The notes below the pieces were generated by a model, which searched no databases, had not been told where the DNA came from, and was given only the letters and a program-made list of their open reading frames with translations. A stretch of DNA of 64,000 nt, taken from Hyalella azteca. Lineage: Eukaryota; Arthropoda; Malacostraca; Amphipoda; Hyalellidae. Shown here one piece after another: positions 11,608 to 24,690 of this stretch; positions within the stretch are counted from its first letter, which is position 1; each line of letters begins with the position of its first letter. A program made the position numbers and the translations under genes. The DNA is taken from the NCBI RefSeq assembly GCF_000764305.2, contig NW_025933374.1, forward strand, positions 155,652 to 219,651. Direction: 5' to 3'.

Positions 11608-13184
11608 GTTCTTATCCTACCCCGCGTATTTCTTATGAAGTCAAACAAATAATCTTATTTCCCCAAAAATAAACTTTTAATACTATTTCCGATGATTTAT
11701 ACTCACGATTTCCTTATATGAAATTATTTCACGAAACGAAACACACCATACGTCTTACCACTTTGACGGTTCGAACGGGAATGTTCCACGCAAGTCGAAT
11801 TTGTGAACGTGAATCGGAACTGACATCCGCGCAGCAGGATCAAAAAATACTCCAGTTTTCTGGGGAATGTGCGGGACATTTACTATGAATATGAACTCTG
11901 ATGAGAATAGAACCGTTCAACACAGGTGTGGTAAGGAGCAGGGAAGATATTTAGTGCGTGAGACTAGTCATTAAGGATACGTGGTCGTGATGTGTGCCAC
12001 AGTGGGTGGCATGCCATTCACAGATGTGTGAAGTAATACATGCTCTCTCGACTGGGTAGTGAATTGAACTGACTCTTAATTTAAAACCGACACGCACGCG
12101 AACTGTACGAGTTCTGTACGAACTTGTATTAGAAATTATAACAAGTGGTAATTCCACTTTCTTGGCAATAATTATTGATTGATTTTCGCTTTCAGTGCAT
12201 CATTCTTAAAAAACTTAGATTTGGATCAGTTTGTGAATTAAAAACCTAGAAACCTATCTGGAACCTCAAAAACCTAGATCTGAGTTTATAAACCTAGCGC
12301 TGGCAGCACTGGGCTACTACCTGAAGAGAGAAACTTGGTATTATTATTTGCTTCTAAAAAGAGTACGATTATGAGCCACGATAAATAGGTTAAATTTGCC
12401 TAAAAAGTCTATATACGCATTCGCTCATTATCGCCTGCCATTAGTTCGGAGTTATAATGTTCACAGTTTTCAGCAGTTTTCTGCGACTGTATATCTGCCA
12501 CTTCCCAAAAAATCAACATCTCTGACACGTAAAAATGAATTTTGAGTTCACAATATACGTCTACTTATACCGGGAATAACACATTTCACAATTAATGAAC
12601 CAATAGAAGAAATACATTAAGGATGCCAGCCGGAAGGGACTGCTTCTCCCAAATTCATTTCGTACTCCTTTCCGTAGTCAGGCAATTTAGAGAGCATAGT
12701 TATAGTAGCCCAAGAAGTAAAGTGATTTAGGACATATGAGACCTGAATCTACGGACACTACTAGAGATTGACTCATTTCAAGGCTAAGAGATTGACTCAT
12801 TTCAAGGCTACCTTAACCACAACGCGGCCTTCTTCAAACTTACACCTACGTCCTACGCCACCTCAACCGAAACTTAACCGAACCAAACCTAATCTCATTG
12901 GCATTTGGAATCGACTTAAGGTGGCGAGACGGTATAAGTAAGTAGTTAGAGTGGTTCATTGGCTGCGAGACGGGAGAAAGTGGGCTGAGTATTGAAGTAA
13001 GGAGGCATTGAAGTTATTCGGTGAAGTTTGTCCTAGGCCTTGCATTTCATAACATAACATAGTGATGTCGGCGCTGAAGTGTAGGCCTGATGTGGCCTGT
13101 CGCCGATTCTTTTCCTTTTCGTGCCTTGTTCATAGATCTAAACTCATGTCATTTGACCGGATCTTTTCATGACTGACGATAGTT
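11608..13184. other. Intergenic region
   Basis: Presumed promoter and 5' region of the unrecognised gene, then sequence with no gene I can support. It holds a 25-bp direct duplication (GAGATTGACTCATTTCAAGG twice, about 12766-12812). Confidence 0.45.
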
Positions 13185-13800
13185 TGAAGTAGCTACTAGA
13201 CTTCCACCGGGTTCGATAAGGAGCTAGGCATTTCAAATCTGAACATATATTTTTCCATAGCTTTATCTAGTCTGTTCTTGAACGCGTTCATACTTGGAGC
13301 TNNNNNNNNNNNNNNNNNNNNNNNNNNNNNNNNNNNNNNNNNNNNNNNNNNNNNNNNNNNNNNNNNNNNNNNNNNNNNNNNNNNNNNNNNNNNNNNNNNN
13401 NNNNNNNNNNNNNNNNNNNNNNNNNNNNNNNNNNNNNNNNNNNNNNNNNNNNNNNNNNNNNNNNNNNNNNNNNNNNNNNNNNNNNNNNNNNNNNNNNNNN
13501 NNNNNNNNNNNNNNNNNNNNNNNNNNNNAGCTTACAAACAACACTTGTCAGACTGACAGGGCGATAGTTGCCGGGGCTGCTTTTGTCACCTTTTTTGAAC
13601 AATGGTGTTACTTGAGCTTCTTTCCAGTCGGACGGCAAAGTTCCTTCGTTCAAGGTTTTTTGAAAGAATACTGTCAATGGGCCGGCCAGAACGGTTGCTA
13701 ATTCTCTGAGCAATCTGGGATGGAAACCGTCTGGTCCACATGACTTGTTGGGATTTAGAGCTACCAGGCGCTTGAGAACCTCTTCTTCGTGTTATCGTGT
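13185..13800 (-). pseudogene. LINE retrotransposon ORF2 remnant split by an assembly gap
   Basis: Minus-strand 13529-13790 encodes a reverse-transcriptase N-terminal part: EEEVLKRLVALNPNKS, CGPDGFHPRLLRELA, LPSDWKEAQVTPLFKKGDKS and NYRPVSLTSVVCK, all hallmarks of non-LTR RT. On the far side of the gap, minus-strand 13185-13301 gives the ORF2 tail SMNAFKNRLDKAMEKYMF. A complete element would have roughly a kilobase or more between these parts, so either the 227-N gap is undersized or the copy has an internal deletion. Confidence 0.85.
13302..13528. other. Assembly gap (227 N)
   Basis: A run of N inside the LINE remnant. Open frames that appear to cross it are meaningless. Confidence 0.99.
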
Positions 13801-15064
13801 ATTTCAAAGCATGTTAACTTCGAATAAATTTCGAGGAGAAGTTCCTGTGATCTTTGCGGCTTCCATCATTAGTGCTGAGTGTAGTTATTGCGTATTGAGG
13901 CTAGGTGTTGGTCATAAAGCTGATGCAAGGCTTTAGTTCTTAGTGCGATGAATTTTGAAAGCGGGTATTCGGAACTACGTCTTGACAACAGTGTTTTTCT
14001 CTTCTTCCGATCGGAAAGCTTCTACTATAAAGATCATAGTCTTAGTAATGTGGTATCTGCGGCTGATCATTTAATGCATGATTTACTCCGAAAAAGTAAA
14101 TTTGTTTCACAACAAATGATAACAGATGCGCACGTTAATCAGAATTCCAGGCCCAGGAACTTATAGCATTTACTTTAGCCTACGCGTGCGGGTAAGCATT
14201 TAAAATTGATTTGTTTTAAACAATTGCAACAAAATGTAATTTTTTAGCTTTTTACAAACTGAATTATGTAATTAGTTTGAAGTTACTATTTAATTTCGCT
14301 GCATTTGGTGAGATATGTGGTAACATCCCATGTTGACATTAAATGCTCTTTCCGATGCAATATGTAACCCACATATTTCCGCAGATTAGCTTGTGGTGGT
14401 GCGCAAGTGATTTTCCTAGTCTGTTGAGTCTCCTATTTTTTTTTATAGTTAATTTATTAATCTAAAGACGCAAAGTAAATTATTTTCTATGTGAATATCT
14501 GTTCTTTCATTAAAAGTTTATTGAACATTCCTCTCAATCTCATTCGTGTTTTCCTACCCTACAGCCTACACGCCTAGCCCTAGTGCCTACACTTACACTA
14601 CAGTAGGTACTACTCATAATCGGAGTCGGAAATTTTTGTCACGAAAATTTACGTAAGCCTAGTCTAAAGAGTAAAGTGCTCTAAACTTCGTAGCCTCGTA
14701 GGATTAAGTACAATCTTATGTCAAAGTGTGTGATATTAATAATTATTCAGAAATACTCTATAGCTCTTCAGGTTATGTAAAATAAAAGTACCTACCTAGT
14801 CGGAGCTTGTGTCTCGACCTTAGCTATCATTATGTAGCATGTGCCATGTAGGGCTCCTAGGTAGCCTAGTAGGTTCATCAGCACTATTTACTGACTTTAG
14901 AAATCTATTTTTTTAGAATATAAAAATTTTGGGCTTCCACTTGTGTATACTTGCTACCATTCTTCTTGTAATTCAATGGTAAGCAAGTGTCTACTAAATT
15001 TCTGTAATTGGATAAAAAATTTTGTAAGTTTTTAAATTTATTTAACAAAATTTAAAGATCAGGG
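13801..15064. other. Intergenic region upstream of the ZNRF gene
   Basis: No gene seen. It should hold the promoter and 5' UTR of the ZNRF gene, which starts at 15065; no core promoter element could be picked out with confidence. Confidence 0.4.
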
Positions 15065-18000
15065 ATGGGAGGTAAGGCTAGCACTGCTGCAGGAGGAGCT
15101 CTGACTGCTGCTTCTCAAGATGCACAAGGACATATTTCACCTGGTGAGTTGAAATTATATCTTTATTTTATTTATTACATTTATTTATATTATGTAAATT
15201 ATATTTAAACTATTCTTGGAATAGAAAACTGCTTACATTTTAGTGTTTTTTTTAATGCTGCTCATGCAGGATGCATTAGGTTTCTGTCAAACATTCAAAG
15301 TGAAAAATTTACTTATTAGTGTTTTATATTTGTTTATGTATTTGTATGGTTTTCAAGACTATATGAAATAGTGAATCATTGTTTTCTTGAATTTAATTGA
15401 TAGTATTTTAATGTGCAGTAACGTGAGAAATTTTGATTTGCAATCAATAAATACCGGTACCGTACATCTGCCAGGAAGATTGAATGTTTTTGGCTATTAA
15501 TCAGTAAAAATTTTCAATAGATGGTATAATTTAAATTTGTAAATTAAGAATGTAAGTTTTAAGACTACAAACATGGATCCATGCATGGGAAATCTTTTTT
15601 TCATTGTGAAAATATTTATGAACTTGCTTCTTCAAAATTCCTCTCCTGGTTCATAAAAAAAGGTATACCTATTTATTATACAAGAATTCAAATTTCTAAA
15701 TCCAGTGCAAATAAATACCGTCAATACCAATAACCTTGCCTGCACCTGCAGCACTGAAGTTGCTGGCCTTATAAACAAAACCAAATATTATTATATTTTA
15801 TAAACCAAACCAAAAAACCTCTTTCTAGCAAAATCAAGATAGTTTTTTTAGTTATAATGTGGCAACTGAGCCCTACAAATTGTAGTTTATACCAGTAGTA
15901 CATGGTTCTTAGTGACAAGCAGCAAGGTATACCATATGCTGTTTCTGCTGAGTGCTGACTCGTGGGATACAATTTCAAAAATATTTATTTATACTTTTTC
16001 AAAATATTTAATATTGCAGAAGTATATTGCAATTTACATGTGCATTAAACATGTTCATTTCAATATAAAAATATATACATTTTTGTACACTTTTTTCTGT
16101 AAGTATAAAGGGAAACTACTATAAAATGAAATATAATGAAAAAATCATCTTGTTACTGGTATTAATTGAAGAGATATTGTGCCTTCTGTGTTTTAAGTTG
16201 AAGTGAAAGTGTTGAATGGGCATTTATTTATGTTTTTCAGCCATGACTTTGTTATCTTAATGCTAAAATTTAAATTAATGAGAATTACAAGAAGTGATTC
16301 TTTTCATGAAATTATTGGCAATTGGTACGTAGAGGATTTGAAACATGGCCCCAAACACTAACTAAGAGTAATAAATAATAAGTTATTCCAATTTTGAGGT
16401 TCTGTGCATTATCTTTTTAACAAAAATAATATATGTTTAAAAATTGCTTTTTAAAGACAACACTTCCAAAGAATCCAGTGTCTCCAATCTTACAGATGTA
16501 CAATAAATTTCTCATTTAATTTTTGAATATTAAAAAAATTAATTTTTCAATTTTATTAATATATAAATTTTTTCAAAATTATTTATTCTATTAATTGATT
16601 CATGCATTGCCTCTGACTTCACACAAGTGTGCAAAATTTTATGTCAATTAGACAGGTAAAAGTGTGTCAAATATCAGTTATAAGATTTGTAGCTGACAAA
16701 ATTATTTTTCAATTTTTTAATATTGCAAAAAAAAATTTTTACTTTGTAAAATTATTTATTTTGACATTTGATTCATGCATTGTCTCAAACTTTAATCAAG
16801 TATGCAAAATTTCAGATCGATAGGATAAGTAGAAGTGTGTTAAATTTTGATTACAAGATTTGTAGCATACAGACAGACAGACAAACAAGAAGTGAAGTTA
16901 AAGAGAAGTGTTGTAATTAACAATTAAAATGAAACTGTAAAATGGTGTACCTGTATGAGGCATTTAGAAGCTAGAGTAATTTTTTAGTGGATATATACAG
17001 CAATCCCTTGATTAACGCGGTTAATAAATCCCCGAGTTTTACCGTGTTAAGCAAAACCGCGCTAATCAAACTTAAGAATATATGGGAATAATTATAATGA
17101 ATCCTCAAAAATAGCAAAGTTAAAAAAAAAAGTCGCGCTAATCAAAACTGGCACCGCGTAGATTAAGGGTAGGTCGCAAATTTTTTTTCCGCGTTAATCA
17201 AAACCGCGGTATTCAAAACCGTGCTAATCAAGGGATTGCTGTATGTAATTCTGTGTTGAGAATTAGTGTGGCTAGAATGTGAAATTCATGGACTGACAAA
17301 ATGTATGGGTTATGCATTGCAAATGAATAAAAGGATCTGAAAAATGTAGGAATCATCATGATGGAAGTACAAAAAACACTGATGAATTAATAAAAAATGA
17401 TTAAAGATTAATGAAAACTTATATTGTGGCAATATTCTTGTATGGGAACTAGTATTTAAATTTCAAAATTTATTGATATGAATTGATTAGTTTTTGAATT
17501 AGTTTTTCAGTTATATTCATTGATGTACATTTGTAGGTGCCGGAGAAAGCAGCAGTGGCATTGGCATACTGAGATCAGCCAGTCATGGAACAGGCTCTAG
17601 TGAAGCTCACCACCACCGTCACTCTCACCACCCCACCAGCACCATACATCACCAGGACAGAAGTAGAACAAGGTCTTATCTTACAAAACACATTTGACTG
17701 TTTATTTGTTATTATGATATGTTGACTTTGATCTGCTTCATGTTATTACAAAGACTTTTCTATTAGCCGGATGCATTGATAACTTCTAAGTTTGCTTCAT
17801 TCACTGAAAAATATAAAGAATTTAAAGAAAGCTAAAACAAAAAATATTGTGAGTTTAGAGTCAAGACATTACCTACATGATATGTTCATGTGTTTGTATT
17901 TAAAATTTTATGTAAATAGATTTTCTTGTTGAAATGAAAATTTTCTATATACCTAGTATTTCTATATACCTAGTATATATATTCCTGAATTTTAGAACTA

Positions 18001-21000
18001 TTCTCAGTATTCTAAATTAAGAGACATACCGGTATTCATAGTCTATATTCACTAATAGTCCCATAAAGGTAATCAGAAGCATTATTATTCTTATTTTTTG
18101 TTACAAATGTTTTTTTTTATTTATTTGTTACTCACTCAGATCTCTGTCAAGCATGGGAGGTGCTGGACAGTTCAATCTGCCCATGTGGCTGTCCAGGGCA
18201 GCGGCCGCTGCTGCTGCTGCTAACGGTCAGCCCTTGTTTATGCCATATTTTCTAAAATTATCTCAAATTGTTTTTATTACTATACAACTGAATATTTTTT
18301 TTTGTTTAATGATGCTAATTTTGCTTGGCTATTTTTGTTCACTGTTGATTTAGTATGTTCCAATAAAATAATATCTTATAAATTATTAATAAAAAATGCA
18401 TAATTCCAACCATATTTTTAGAATAGGCCATTGTCATTTAAATTGAGTTGTAGTGCAGTCATTTTATGAAAAAGTCATATGGTAATTTTATGTCATTGTT
18501 GTGAAATTTATTGTTTTATTTGGCAACTTTTCATATTAAGTATTGCTTATAATTTGTTATCTCTTTGTCCTAAACACTTCAGGGATTGATACACTCTTGG
18601 TTACCAAATTTTGTCCTATTCCTCACTCTGTGTCCCATTCCTCTCTCTGTGTCCCATTCCTCTTTCTTTGTCCCATTCCTCTATCTGTGCACCATTCCTC
18701 TACCCACACTCAATTCATCATTCCATGCCCCATTTCGCATTTGTGCCCCATTTCTTTATTATTCATACCTCATTCATCACACCTGAATATTCACACCCCA
18801 GTTACCCACACCCCAGTTATTCACACCCCAGTTACTCACTAGACTCCTGCGTTTGGTATATTTTTTAATCCGAGACGAGACGAGACAACAGGCTCTGTCC
18901 CGGTTCGCAATAAAAACCGGGACAATTTTCAGCCCTTCGTAGGAATTCCGGGACGATACCGAGACGAGACGAGACGTCCCGGTTAAAATAGGTACCTTAA
19001 AATTTCCCGGAATTTATAGTCATTTTAACGAGACATAACGAGACTAATCAATTATTAATGGTACATGTAAGACTAGCATATTAATGGTACATGTAAGACT
19101 TGCATTTTAATGGTACATGTAAGACTAGCATTGTAATGGTACATGTAAGACTTGCATTTAATGGAACATGTAAGACTAGCATTTAATGGAACATGTAAGG
19201 CTAGCATTTAATTACTCCAGTCAAATAAATCCGGCTATAATGAGGTATGCTTTGAAGTTAATTATTTAATGATACCCCTGGTGTTCAATACTTATTGCTA
19301 TAAAATTGTTGAATTTATAAATGTTTAAATATATAAGTAACCATTGTTGTCACGGCGCTCTCTATTAGATATGGTATTGGATGCGGCTAAGATATCGAGC
19401 TCGTTATCGCTTCAAGTGCCAGCACAACGCCGGGCTCGCGGGCAATGTTTTGTTTTGTGCCAGTGTTGCTGCGGCGTTCAAAGGGGGAGGTTGTGTGTGG
19501 CGGAGCTCTCTTTTCACTTGGATATTTCTTCTTCTCTCGCAGGCTCTGTTCGAATTTGTAGTCGCAAAGCAAAGTCTTACGAGTTGCGTATCTTGGTAAT
19601 TTATCCATAATTATCCCCTTCCCTGTGAAGAGATATTAGTTGTGAATAACGTGATGGTATTTACGCCACATGAATAATACAGCGACCGGACCTCATAGAC
19701 CACATCGGCTCTTTGGCATGCAGATTTACTTATGTAATTCGAATTTTTTGGCCTTGCAAACGTTCGTAAGTGTTACTATATTGCAGTGCACCTCAATTAA
19801 AAACCTTGACTAATTTCTTCAATAAATAAAGCCTACGTTTTTCGAAATGCTCAATTAAAATAAAGATCAGAATCATGAACTCGAGTGTTATCTTAACGAT
19901 CTTGATCATGGAATTTAACTGCAATATCAAAGACTACCCTCGCACGAGTTCGTCATGGCGCGGAGCTGTAAAGATAACGCGCGCGATCTCGTGTTTACCG
20001 AAGCTGCAGAATTTGATTGTGGCTTCTTTGCTCTCGCGGGAAATCGATTATGCAGAGGCTTGGTCAAGGTACATGTTTGTGAGGCCAGCGGGACGAACAG
20101 CTGCTGTGATGCTGTCACGAATTTCGTGTCAATGAACAGTTAGACTAAAAAATCCGGTGATTTGATATCCTTTAATTTATCGGCTGGCAGGATTTGGGGG
20201 CGAGAGATAAATCGACTGTCTTGCGCTCTGCAATATGGGTCATGGTTATCATTGTTAAAGAAATTATTAACTGAAATTATTTTATTTAACAGTGTTCCTT
20301 TTTGTCTTCTTACAATAGATTAGCATTAAATTTGAAGTTCTGTGTTGGTAAAACGATTGATTGTAATACAGAATATTTTTTACGAATTTTGTTCAATGAA
20401 GTGTAAGATATCGAATTAAAATAGCATCTTGGCTGAGTAATTTTACAAGAGAGCAAGATTTGATCTATACCCGCTCACGGATATTTAGTTACTCTTTGTT
20501 ATAAATTACTATAAGATAGCAGAATAAGCTTATTTAAACACGAGTGGTTAATGACCAGAATTTATAATCTTTGTTATAATCAAATTGATAAAATGATTCC
20601 CTTATTAAGTTATTAAGTTTTTCATTATGTAATAAGTGACTTGATCGTTTGGTTTGGTAATTGCAAATCAAAATAATACATAGCCTAGAAGGCCTCGTCA
20701 GAGAGGAAAGACTTGTTCCAAGACTGAAATCGAATTGACCATAGTTTATTCGATGTTGTGTTGACTCGTTGATGCCAGGCTCTTGGTTCGCTAATGTTAG
20801 TTTCTGTAAAAGCTTCATGCCTTCACCGACTCGACGCTCCGTCACTCCTGACGAAGCTCTGCGAGGTCGCGAAATATCTGAGGCACCAATGCCATCTCGC
20901 CCCCCGTGGTCACCCATCCTGTCTTCGCCCAATGTTCTGCGTCGAGATGAATCCTCCAATGATTCCTCTCCAGCCATCGAGGAACATCCTCCCGTCAAAT

Positions 21001-24000
21001 CATCGAACCAACACTTCCCTTTTTTCTGCTGCTTCGCGAGCAGCCACGTAGGAGGGTTCAAATGGTCCTACTGTTGTCAACTGCTGTGTTGCAGCTTAGG
21101 TCCAAGTACCACTCTTCCTGTAGGCGACAACTACCACATGTCTGCTACCAATAATACGACTACCTCTCCCTCCACTACCTTGAGTTCGACTACCACCTCC
21201 TTCCACCCCAGCCACAGCTCTAACAGCCTGCCTGCAGTGGGCGACACTCCCGCCCGTAAGTCCGCCTCTGATTTGTGCAGCTGCCGACAAAAGCCTTGTC
21301 GCTGTTCACCCTTACCTGCGTCTGGTGACTTCAACGCGCGTACCAACACGCCTGACGGCGTCAATGCTGTCAAAACCTCCGCGAGGTCTTCAATCAAACG
21401 TAAGAATAGTCGACCATCTTCACGTAAGCTCTTGGTCAAGCCCTTCGATGATTCTTCCACGACAGTTAATGATGAAAATGGGAGGCCGAGTAATGAAGAA
21501 AATACTGGGGAGAGAATACAGCAAGGCACTGCTATTGTGAATACAAATAACGAAGCCGAGAATGTGAGCGAAACTGGCGCAAGAATGAGAAGAAATAGTT
21601 TCCTGAACAGTCGAATGTTCAGACAAAGATTACATGGTGATGGTAACGCTTCCTCAAGTAGCATCAGAGAAAACAGTGAAGAAGACAGATTCCCTGAAGA
21701 AGAGAGCACGGTTCCCGTTGACGGTGTGACCAGGAGTCGCAGCCACAGCATCAGCGACGGCAGCAGAAGCGTCAGGAACAAGCGCGCCAGCCTCGCCTTC
21801 TTCAGAGCGAGGCGTGCGACCAACACCCGCGCCCGCAGCAACAGCGTGGGCAGCGCCGACCCAACGGCCTTACCTGCTGGGGCTGACCCTGCCGTCGACC
21901 ACGCCATGAGGTCCTATCGGTTAACCATGACGTACTTTGCCAACAGTGGAGTACCTGGTGAGACACGACCACTCTATTGCACTAGTTTTTCTATGCTGGT
22001 GGTGAGGCAGAGTGCCTAGAATCCCTAGATAATTGATATATGAAAACCCTGGCTTACTTTAGGAGACTCGACCACTTTATTGCAATAGTTTTTCTATGCT
22101 GGTGGTGAGGCAGAGTGTCCAGATAATTGATATATGAAAACAGAGACTTACGTGAGGAGACCAAACCACTGTCTTGCACTAGTTTTTGTTAGCAGATTAG
22201 AAGGGAGAGATGATTCGTCATTGCCGACAGTGGAGTGCTTGATGAGAGTTACCCACTTAATTGCACTAATTTCTGTGAGCAGGTAGTCGGGCATTTCATA
22301 TCTTGCTGGTACTATTTGGTTCGTTTTATCGAAATAGTCTCTGCTCCGAAAAAAGTATGTCATTAGAATTTTTCCTCGGAGGAATATTTTCAAGAATGTT
22401 TTTGACATATTCATATGAAGGTCGATTTAGACGGTGGGAATAACGTTATCAAACGAAGTATTTCTGTGCATTAAAATTTGTTTGCAGTTATTACATGCAC
22501 GAATAAAGTTTGCTATTCCGATACGAATTTCTTCCGCGACAATCGTCTACCTCCAGACACTCTATTTAGCATTTCAGCTACGAACTAACGCCTCAACATG
22601 CATTCTAATGTTCGCAATATTTTTTTTTAATTACAATGAGGACATCAGATCTCATTCAACTATCAAAAGACCAAGCATACGCTCGAAAAAAATACACGAA
22701 GATTGTACTCAGGCTGCGCTGGAGGGGAAGTGGAGTGATATAAGTGGAGTGCTGAAAGATTGGAAGTGGAGTGTTCAATAATGGGGAGTGGGGTGTTGAA
22801 CGATGGGAAGTGGAGTGTTGAACGATGGGAAGTGGAGTGTTGAACGATGGGAAGTGGAGTGTTGAACGATGGGGAAGTGGGGTGTTGAACGATGGGAAGT
22901 GGAGTGTTGAACGATGGGAAGTGGAGTGTTGAACGATGGGAAGTGGAGTGTTGAACGATGGGAAGTGGAGTGTTGAAAGTGTTGAACGATGGGAAATGTT
23001 GGGTTGAACGAGTGGAAGTGGGATCATAATTAGGTTAAAGTTTTCTTATTGGAATTTTGTTTACTTTGACAGATGTAGAGCTTGCCGTCCTCCGCTGGCC
23101 TCATCTTGGATAGAATCTTTAAAATCGACCCTAATATGTCATTCAATTAACGGGTCGCCATAATTGTGTCACTCATTTGTATACCGACGGTAACTTCTCG
23201 TCGCGTGGCCTGCTTGTAAAATATTGACTGCTAGTGTATCTGTAGAGTGCTAATGTGCGTTCATGTTCTTAAAACAGTCATGAGCATTTTTCTGGTAGTC
23301 CAAGAATGTCCTAATGTATGTATTTGCACCATTGAAAGTGGAGTGGGGTTAATTTGGAAAACGCCTCTAATTTAACGTACGGTCCCCACTGGAAACGTTT
23401 GTAAACGTTGCTATAGACAAAGGTTTAGACCTTTGTCAGGTCAGGATTAGACAAAGGGTTATACTTTTGTCTACTGACTAACCCTTGTTACGGAGCCTTT
23501 AGATACGATTGGCAATGATGACCGTTTAATGTATCTGAACACAAAGAGTTGAGTGTAACTAACTGCCGCAAGCGGTCGCGGCAGATATATGGGGAATTTC
23601 TACTGAAGTCGCACGAACTCTACGTATTAAATCACGATACCGACTAGGCGATGCATCCCATATACGCACGACAATGCATCCCATATACGCACGACAATGC
23701 GTGTAGCGGTCGCTCCGTCGAGGCTTGGAGCACGACACTCAGTATATATATGTGGCCTTTCGTGTGTATGATTGTTCGAGGAGAACAAGCACGCCATTTA
23801 TGTTAGTTTATTGACATATGACATGCGTGCGCTTCATTTACTGCTTGGAACGCAGGTTTTATTTTATGAGTAGACGGTCGGCAGATAACTTCCCCGTTGT
23901 GTTTTGCGTTATGTCTGCTGGATAGTTATTGTTGGCATTTCCCTTTCCGCTGTCTTTTTCGTAATGGCTTTTGATGCATTGACAGTTCTATGTGTACTTT

Positions 24001-24659
24001 GACGGTTAAACGAATATTTTCTGTTGTGCATTGATGTGTAAACGAATATTTTCTGTTGTGTAATAACGGTTAAACGAATATTTTCTCTTGTATTGAAGGG
24101 TAAACGAATATTTTCTGTTGTGTAATGACGGTTAAACGAATATTTTCTGTTGTGTATTGACGGTTCAACGAATATTTTCTGCAGTTTATTTACGGTTAAA
24201 CGAATATTGACTGCTTTTTATTGACGTTAAACGAATATTTTCTGTTGTGTATTGACGGTTAAACGAATATTGTGTATTGTTTATAGACAGTCATCTGTTC
24301 AAAGCACGTGTCCGTATCAGTTCCAGGAAATGCTTCGCTCCGTTCCGTAGAAATTGACACGTTGGTAGTTCCGGAGAACTTTGGCCTCGCTTGCTTCGAT
24401 TGCATGGAAATATATATACACTCCATGCTCTTGATTGAGCCTCTAATTATCCCAGAGAAATGAGAGAAACTTTGTGCAATAAGCGAGGCATCTTTTGCCT
24501 TGTGTGGATCATTCTGACTCACAAAAAAAGGCGTATCAGTGCATATGCAGAAATAGGGCCAATACATGGACAATTTTTCTGTGTGATAATTTGGTTTTAA
24601 GCGCAGGGCGTGTCGCCGTACCGACGCGCATGCGCTCGAATACAAACATGCTTTTCTCA

Positions 24660-24690
<31 letters not shown>

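Noticed and set aside
13263..13713. Open frames spanning the N run
   Set aside because: Their length comes from N bases; only the flanking LINE parts are real.
21131..21907. 258-codon minus-strand frame, Leu-rich
   Set aside because: Antisense shadow of the Ser/Arg-rich plus-strand exon; no splice or family support.
22656..23027. Minus-strand frame with repeated PLPIVQHST
   Set aside because: Translation of the 22-bp minisatellite in a ZNRF intron; no non-repeat coding part.
24259..24660. 133-codon minus-strand frame in ZNRF intron 4
   Set aside because: No family features, no splice support, and it overlaps the edge of a minisatellite.
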